64,000 nucleotides of DNA. Source: Pseudonocardia sp. 73-21 (lineage in GTDB: Bacteria > Actinomycetota > Actinomycetes > Mycobacteriales > Pseudonocardiaceae). Under the pieces are notes generated by a model. The model was not told where the DNA came from, searched no databases, and saw only the letters and a program-made list of their open reading frames with translations. Positions 57,602-64,000 of the stretch are shown piece after piece. Each line of letters starts with the position of its first letter. Positions within the stretch are counted from its first letter, which is position 1. The position numbers and the translations under genes were made by a program. The stretch is from positions 107,444-171,443 of the forward strand of contig NZ_MKVV01000016.1 of NCBI RefSeq assembly GCF_001899645.1, written 5' to 3'.

Positions 57602-58564
57602 TCAGGACGCGGGTGAGTCCTGCTCACGGAGAGTGGGGACCGCGCGCACATTCCGGGTCTGACCACGGCGGAAAGAGTGATGCCGATGGTCCGAACGAGC
57701 GAGTGCCGTGGCTACCCAGTGCACGACCTTCGGGTCGATCGGGAGTGAAAGGTGACCGACGTCACGTATCTCGAGCTGTTCGACGTCGAGGTCGGGGTGG
57801 TTCAGACGGGCGTTGCGCTGCGGCACGATCATCTGGTCCATCCGGCTCCAGACCGCCAGGAAACGCGTGGAGCAGCGCGGCGCCGGCCCGCTGAGCTCCT
57901 CCAGCAGCTCGGATCCCGGACGCAGCTGACGGGCGAGCGGCGTGGGCATCAGGTAGGCGGTGAGGGTGCCGGTGTGCGGGCTGCCCAGCGTCACGAGCGT
58001 GTCGACGACGGCGGAGCCGCCCATCCGCTGCACGTAGTAGCGGGCGATCATGCCGCCCAGCGAGTGGCCGACGATGTGCACCTTGTCGGCACCGGTCTGC
58101 TCGCGCAGCTTCTCGACGTGGTTGCGCAGCTGGTGGGCGGCGTCGCGGACGTCGCCGGTGAACAGGCTGTAGTTCACGGCGTGGACCACGCCGAAGCCGC
58201 GACGGCGCAGCGTGCGGCGAAACACCGTGAACACCGACCGGTTGTCCATGATCCCGTGCACCAGCAGGATCGGCGTGCCCGCCGCCTCCACGTCGGTGAC
58301 CACGTGGCTGCGGCGCAACGGCCGCAGGTTGTCGGTGCGGTAGCCGTCGTCCGACTCGGTGAGCTGCTCGGCGATGACCCCGGCCGGGTAGACGGCCAGG
58401 TGGGCGGCGAGCCACGTCCACTCGACGGCGATGCCGCGCACCCCGGCGGGTGTGCCGAACGTGCGGGCGACGTAACCGGCGGCCTGGCCCACCTCGCCCA
58501 CGCCGGTGCGCACCGCGTCGGCCATCGTGGCCAGGCGGTCGAGCCCTCCGCGGACCAGCGCCAT
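57602..58564 (-). CDS. Lipase-like alpha/beta hydrolase
   Basis: The 320-residue product has a hydrophobic N-terminal part and a complete lipase core: PILLVHGIMDNRSVF, nucleophile elbow VHIVGHSLGGMIAR, GSPHTGTLTAYL, and the late Asp and His (WSRMDQMIVP and DVGHLSLPID). It is closest to triacylglycerol lipase or acyltransferase-type hydrolases. It may act at the cell envelope. The ATG at 58564 was preferred; GTG 58591 is an alternative. The C-terminal 25 residues are basic. Confidence 0.85.
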   Translation of the reverse strand: MALVRGGLDRLATMADAVRTGVGEVGQAAGYVARTFGTPAGVRGIAVEWTWLAAHLAVYPAGVIAEQLTESDDGYRTDNLRPLRRSHVVTDVEAAGTPILLVHGIMDNRSVFTVFRRTLRRRGFGVVHAVNYSLFTGDVRDAAHQLRNHVEKLREQTGADKVHIVGHSLGGMIARYYVQRMGGSAVVDTLVTLGSPHTGTLTAYLMPTPLARQLRPGSELLEELSGPAPRCSTRFLAVWSRMDQMIVPQRNARLNHPDLDVEQLEIRDVGHLSLPIDPKVVHWVATALARSDHRHHSFRRGQTRNVRAVPTLREQDSPAS

Positions 58565-58773
58565 GCATGAACGGTAGGTGATCGGCGGCACAATCGCTGG
58601 ATCTGTGGCGGTGCCGTGATCGAGGGGTCGGGCGGCAGTCGGGTGACAGCGGTCACCGGCCCAGGTCAGGGCACGTTCGGCAACCGTCGCTAGGGTCCAT
58701 CACGAAGCACATTCGCGGGCTCTCCCTCCGCAGAGGGCTCGTCGGAGACACAGCGGAGTGGGAGAGAAGCCGA

Positions 58774-59946
58774 GTGGACCTCTACGAGTACCAGGCGAAG
58801 GATCTCTTCGCCGCGCACGGAGTCCCGGTCCTGCCGGGCAAGACCGTGGAGACGGCCGAGGACGCGAAGGCGGCGGCGGCCGAGCTCGGCACCGCGGTCG
58901 TGGTCAAGGCGCAGGTCAAGGTGGGTGGCCGCGGCAAGGCCGGTGGCGTCAAGCTCGCCGAGACGCCCGACGAGGCGGCCGAGAAGGCCACCGCCATCCT
59001 CGGGCTCGACATCAAGGGCCACACGGTCCACCGGGTCCTCGTGACCACGGCCAGCGACATCGCGGAGGAGTACTACTTCTCCTTCCTGCTCGACCGGTCC
59101 AACCGCACCTTCCTCGCCATGGCGAGCGCCGAGGGCGGCATGGAGATCGAGCAGCTCGCCGTCGAGCGTCCCGACGCGCTCGCGCGCATCCCGATCGACG
59201 CGATCGTGGGCGTCGACAAGGCCAAGGCCGTCGACATCCTCACGCAGGCCAAGTTCCCGGCCGTCGTGATCGACGACGCCGCCGACGCCGTGGTCAAGCT
59301 GTGGGAGACCTTCGTCTCCGAGGACGCCACGCTCGTCGAGGTCAACCCGCTGGTCCGCGACCCGCAGGACAAGATCATCGCGCTGGACGGCAAGGTCACG
59401 CTCGACGACAACGCCGAGTTCCGCCACCCCGACCACGCCGCGCTGGTCGACCAGCGCACCGAGAACGCGCTCGAGGCCAAGGCGAAGGCCAAGGGCCTCA
59501 ACTACGTCAAGCTCGACGACGGCCAGGTCGGCATCATCGGCAACGGCGCGGGCCTGGTCATGAGCACCCTCGACGTCGTCGCGTACGCGGGCGAGAAGCA
59601 CGGCGGCGTCAAGCCCGCCAACTTCCTCGACATCGGCGGCGGCGCCTCGGCGCAGGTCATGGCCGACGGCCTCGACGTCATCCTGGGCGACCCCGACGTC
59701 AAGGCGGTGTTCGTCAACGTCTTCGGCGGCATCACCGCGTGCGACGCGGTGGCCACCGGCATCGTCGAGGCGCTCAAGATCCTGGGCGACTCGGCCACCA
59801 AGCCTCTCGTCGTCCGGCTGGACGGCAACAACGTGGTCGAGGGCCGCAAGATCCTCGACGACGCCAACCACCCCCTGGTCACCCAGGTGGACACGATGGA
59901 CAACGCGGCCGACAAGGCCGCCGAGCTCGCACACGCGGGGGCCTGA
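58774..59946 (+). CDS. sucC: Succinyl-CoA synthetase beta subunit
   Basis: SucC with SucD makes succinate and ATP or GTP from succinyl-CoA in the TCA cycle. The 390-residue product has the ATP-grasp domain ([40 protein letters not shown]) and the C-terminal flavodoxin-like part ([38 protein letters not shown]). The GTG has GGGAGAG upstream. It is full length. sucD follows after 4 bp. Confidence 0.97.
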   Translation: MDLYEYQAKDLFAAHGVPVLPGKTVETAEDAKAAAAELGTAVVVKAQVKVGGRGKAGGVKLAETPDEAAEKATAILGLDIKGHTVHRVLVTTASDIAEEYYFSFLLDRSNRTFLAMASAEGGMEIEQLAVERPDALARIPIDAIVGVDKAKAVDILTQAKFPAVVIDDAADAVVKLWETFVSEDATLVEVNPLVRDPQDKIIALDGKVTLDDNAEFRHPDHAALVDQRTENALEAKAKAKGLNYVKLDDGQVGIIGNGAGLVMSTLDVVAYAGEKHGGVKPANFLDIGGGASAQVMADGLDVILGDPDVKAVFVNVFGGITACDAVATGIVEALKILGDSATKPLVVRLDGNNVVEGRKILDDANHPLVTQVDTMDNAADKAAELAHAGA

Positions 59947-59950
59947 ACCA

Positions 59951-60838
59951 ATGTCGATCTTCCTGAACGAGAACAGCAAGGTCATCGTCCAGGGCATCAC
60001 CGGTGGTGAGGGCACCAAGCACTCCACCAAGATGCTCGCGGCGGGCACCAACATCGTCGGCGGCGTGAACGCGCGCAAGGCCGGCACGACGGTCGAGATC
60101 GGCGGCAAGAGCCTCCCCGTCTTCGGCACCGTCGAGGAGGCCATGAAGGAGACCGGCGCGAACGTCAGCGTCGCCTTCGTGCCCCCGAAGTTCACCAAGG
60201 ACGCCGTGATCGAGGCCATCGACGCCGAGATCCCGCTGCTGGTGATCATCACCGAGGGTGTGCCCGTGCACGACTCCGCCTACTTCTGGGCGCACGCCGT
60301 GGCCAAGGGCAACAAGACGCGCATCATCGGCCCGAACTGCCCCGGCATCATCTCCCCCGGCAAGTCCAACGCCGGCATCATCCCGGCCGACATCGCGGGC
60401 GCCGGCAAGATCGGGCTCGTGTCGAAGTCGGGCACGCTGACCTACCAGATGATGTACGAGCTGCGCGAGATCGGTTTCTCCACCGCCATCGGCATCGGCG
60501 GCGACCCGGTCATCGGCACCACGCACATCGACGCGCTCGAGGCCTTCGAGGCCGACCCCGAGACCGCCGCGATCGTCATGATCGGCGAGATCGGCGGCGA
60601 CGCGGAGGAGCGCGCGGCGGCCTACATCAAGGAGCACGTGACGAAGCCGGTCGTCGGCTACGTCGCCGGGTTCACCGCGCCCGAGGGCAAGACCATGGGC
60701 CACGCCGGCGCCATCGTCTCCGGCTCGGCCGGCACCGCCCAGGCCAAGAAGGAGGCCCTCGAGGCCGCGGGCGTCAAGGTCGGCAAGACGCCGAGCGAGA
60801 CCGCCGACCTGATGCGGGAGATCATCGCGGGTCTGTGA
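59951..60838 (+). CDS. sucD: Succinyl-CoA synthetase alpha subunit
   Basis: The 295-residue product is the CoA-binding and phosphohistidine subunit. It has [18 protein letters not shown], the CoA region [27 protein letters not shown] and the active-site His in [18 protein letters not shown]. It begins 4 bp after sucC. Its stop codon falls in the first unit of a 14-bp tandem array. Confidence 0.97.
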   Translation: MSIFLNENSKVIVQGITGGEGTKHSTKMLAAGTNIVGGVNARKAGTTVEIGGKSLPVFGTVEEAMKETGANVSVAFVPPKFTKDAVIEAIDAEIPLLVIITEGVPVHDSAYFWAHAVAKGNKTRIIGPNCPGIISPGKSNAGIIPADIAGAGKIGLVSKSGTLTYQMMYELREIGFSTAIGIGGDPVIGTTHIDALEAFEADPETAAIVMIGEIGGDAEERAAAYIKEHVTKPVVGYVAGFTAPEGKTMGHAGAIVSGSAGTAQAKKEALEAAGVKVGKTPSETADLMREIIAGL

Positions 60839-60890
60839 CCCATCGCGTGTGACCCATCGCGTGTGACCCATCGCGTGTGACCCATCGCGT
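60835..60890 (+). repeat. 14-bp tandem array at the sucD stop
   Basis: Four exact copies of GTGACCCATCGCGT run from 60835 to 60890, followed by a partial copy. The first copy supplies the sucD TGA. All four units include GTGA, so out-of-frame stop codons recur in each. Confidence 0.97.
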
Positions 60891-60901
60891 GTGACGCGCC
60901 G

Positions 60902-60932
60902 CCTGTGCCCCGTCGAACCGACGGGGCACAGG
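60902..60932 (+). terminator. Terminator after sucD
   Basis: Perfect 14-bp arms (60902-60915 and 60919-60932) with loop AAC lie 63 bp after the sucD stop. No U tract follows. Confidence 0.8.
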
Positions 60933-61013
60933 TCGCTCTCAGGGGCCTGGTCTACCGTCGGTACCGCCTCACGGTGGGCCGCGGGGGTCCGCCACCCTAG
61001 GGAGTCTCCTGTC

Positions 61014-61967
61014 ATGTCGCAGCAACCCACACCTCCGGCCGCCGAGTCCACGGCGTCCACGGCCTCGTCCGACACCCAGCCGGTCCTGGGGCAGGTGCGG
61101 CTGCTGGCGCTCGGCGCAGCCGGCCTCGGCGTCGTCGTCTACCTGCTCGGGTTCTTCGCCCAGTTCGGGCTCACCACCACCCTGCTCGGACCGCTGCTCG
61201 TCGGCGGCGGGCTCCTCGTCGGGGCCTCGGTCCTGCCGAAGGTCGGGAAGGTGCTGCTGCCGGGGGCGGTGGCCGTCACCGTCGGCATGCTGATCCTGCT
61301 GCAGGCCGTGGCCGGCGGCGGGGCGTCCACCACGGTGGTCATCGCGCTCGTGGTCGCGTTCCTCGAGGCCGTGGCCGCCGTCGGCGCCGTGCTGATGGAC
61401 GCCGGCATCCTCACCGCGCCCGCACCGCGCCCCAAGGCCCCCGACCACGGGCAGCAGCAGTTCCCCGGCTATCCCCACGGCTATCCGCAGCAGGGGGGCC
61501 AGCCCGGTTACGGGCCGGGCTACCCGCAGCAGGGCGGCCAGCCCGGATACGGGCAGCCCGGGTACGGCCAGCCGGGGGCACAGCCCGGGTACGGCCAGCC
61601 TGGTTACGGGGCCCCGCAGTACGGCTCGCAGCCGCCGGCCTACGGACAGGCCCCGGCCTTCGGCCAGACCGGTGGCTACGGCCAGCAGAACCCGTCCGCG
61701 CCGGAGCAGCCGGCCTGGGCCTCCCAGGCGCCCGAGTCCCCGGCCCAGCCCGCCGCGCCCTGGTACGGCGGCGGTTCCGACGCCACCGTCTCGACGCCGG
61801 TCGGGACGCCCCCGGCGTCGCCGGCACCCGCCGGGTCCGACGTGACCAGTGCGATCCGTCCCGGCGAGGCCACCTCACCCACCGGCGAGGGACGCCACGA
61901 GCAGCCCGGCTCCGACGAGAACGGCACCACGCGGTTCCTGCCGTCGGACGACAGCAGGAAGAACTAG
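61014..61967 (+). CDS. DUF5336 membrane protein with Gly/Gln/Tyr/Pro-rich tail
   Basis: The 317-residue product has four hydrophobic helices (about 27-140, [20 protein letters not shown] onward). A long low-complexity tail repeats [11 protein letters not shown] and [12 protein letters not shown]. Its last 100 residues are Pro/Ser/Thr-rich. This matches the mycobacterial 34-kDa antigenic protein family (Rv0954), found between sucD and perM. The ATG at 61014 has GGAG upstream. The role is unknown; links to cell division have been suggested for relatives. Confidence 0.87.
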   Translation: MSQQPTPPAAESTASTASSDTQPVLGQVRLLALGAAGLGVVVYLLGFFAQFGLTTTLLGPLLVGGGLLVGASVLPKVGKVLLPGAVAVTVGMLILLQAVAGGGASTTVVIALVVAFLEAVAAVGAVLMDAGILTAPAPRPKAPDHGQQQFPGYPHGYPQQGGQPGYGPGYPQQGGQPGYGQPGYGQPGAQPGYGQPGYGAPQYGSQPPAYGQAPAFGQTGGYGQQNPSAPEQPAWASQAPESPAQPAAPWYGGGSDATVSTPVGTPPASPAPAGSDVTSAIRPGEATSPTGEGRHEQPGSDENGTTRFLPSDDSRKN

Positions 61968-62022
61968 AGACCGATCGGCGTGGCTGCCCGGTCGCGGCGC
62001 CCCGCGCTGCGACCCTGGAACG

Positions 62023-64000
<1,978 letters not shown>

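Overview
The window is a very GC-rich (about 70% or more), densely coded chromosomal segment from a filamentous-type actinobacterium, most likely Pseudonocardia or another member of the Pseudonocardiales. The evidence is gene order. Positions 1-47800 follow the Mycobacterium tuberculosis Rv3450c-Rv3396c order: ESX-4, rplM-rpsI-glmM, nnr, alr, tsaE-tsaB-rimI-tsaD, groES-groEL1, whiB3, sigD-rsdA, guaB2-guaB3 and guaA. Positions 53600-64000 follow Rv0948c-Rv0955: chorismate mutase, pcrA/uvrD1, an M23 peptidase, sucC-sucD, a DUF5336 protein and a PerM-like protein. A bldM-type regulator next to groESL and a WhiB gene is instead the Streptomyces arrangement. No rRNA, tRNA, insertion sequence or CRISPR array was seen.

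1-9.7 kb is an ESX-4 type VII secretion locus: the eccB end, mycP, eccD, eccC, an Rv3446c-like protein and two WXG100 proteins. eccC carries a single-base frame break, and a decayed citrate synthase tail lies between eccB and mycP. 9.9-13.3 kb holds ribosomal proteins L13 and S9, glmM and two small unknown proteins. 13.3-23 kb holds hydrolases, nicotinamide-nucleotide repair, alanine racemase and the genes for the tRNA t6A modification. 23-27 kb holds an aldo/keto reductase, a TauE/SafE permease and the CIRCE-controlled groES-groEL1 genes. 27-32.8 kb is a regulatory block: whiB3, a B12-binding MerR protein, a bldM-like pseudo-receiver, sigD and its anti-sigma factor. 32.9-35.6 kb holds guaB and guaB3. 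35.6-37 kb is a small insertion of secreted-type genes with lower GC.

37-45.6 kb is a minus-strand operon of two transglutaminase-fold proteins, a fused circularly permuted ATP-grasp/alpha-E protein, a zinc-ribbon metallopeptidase and a frameshifted unknown gene. It resembles the predicted peptide-ligation systems described in silico but is biochemically poorly known, and it is the best candidate here for an undescribed system. 45.7-46.2 kb holds a decayed toxin-antitoxin pair, followed by guaA. 47.9-51.3 kb is a PspC/LiaF-type envelope-stress block with a histidine kinase and response regulator. 51.4-54 kb holds a secreted low-complexity protein, a PIG-L deacetylase, a small membrane protein and chorismate mutase. 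The last is preceded by a possible Phe/Tyr-rich leader peptide and a hairpin. 54-64 kb holds pcrA, an M23 peptidase, a lipase-like protein, sucCD, a DUF5336 protein and the start of a PerM-like membrane protein.

Recurring features are long perfect hairpins at gene ends, TANNNT boxes 6-10 nt upstream of start codons (probable leaderless transcripts), two unrelated 14-bp tandem arrays that each cover a stop codon, and several single-base indels in genes that otherwise look intact. The indels may be biological or assembly errors.
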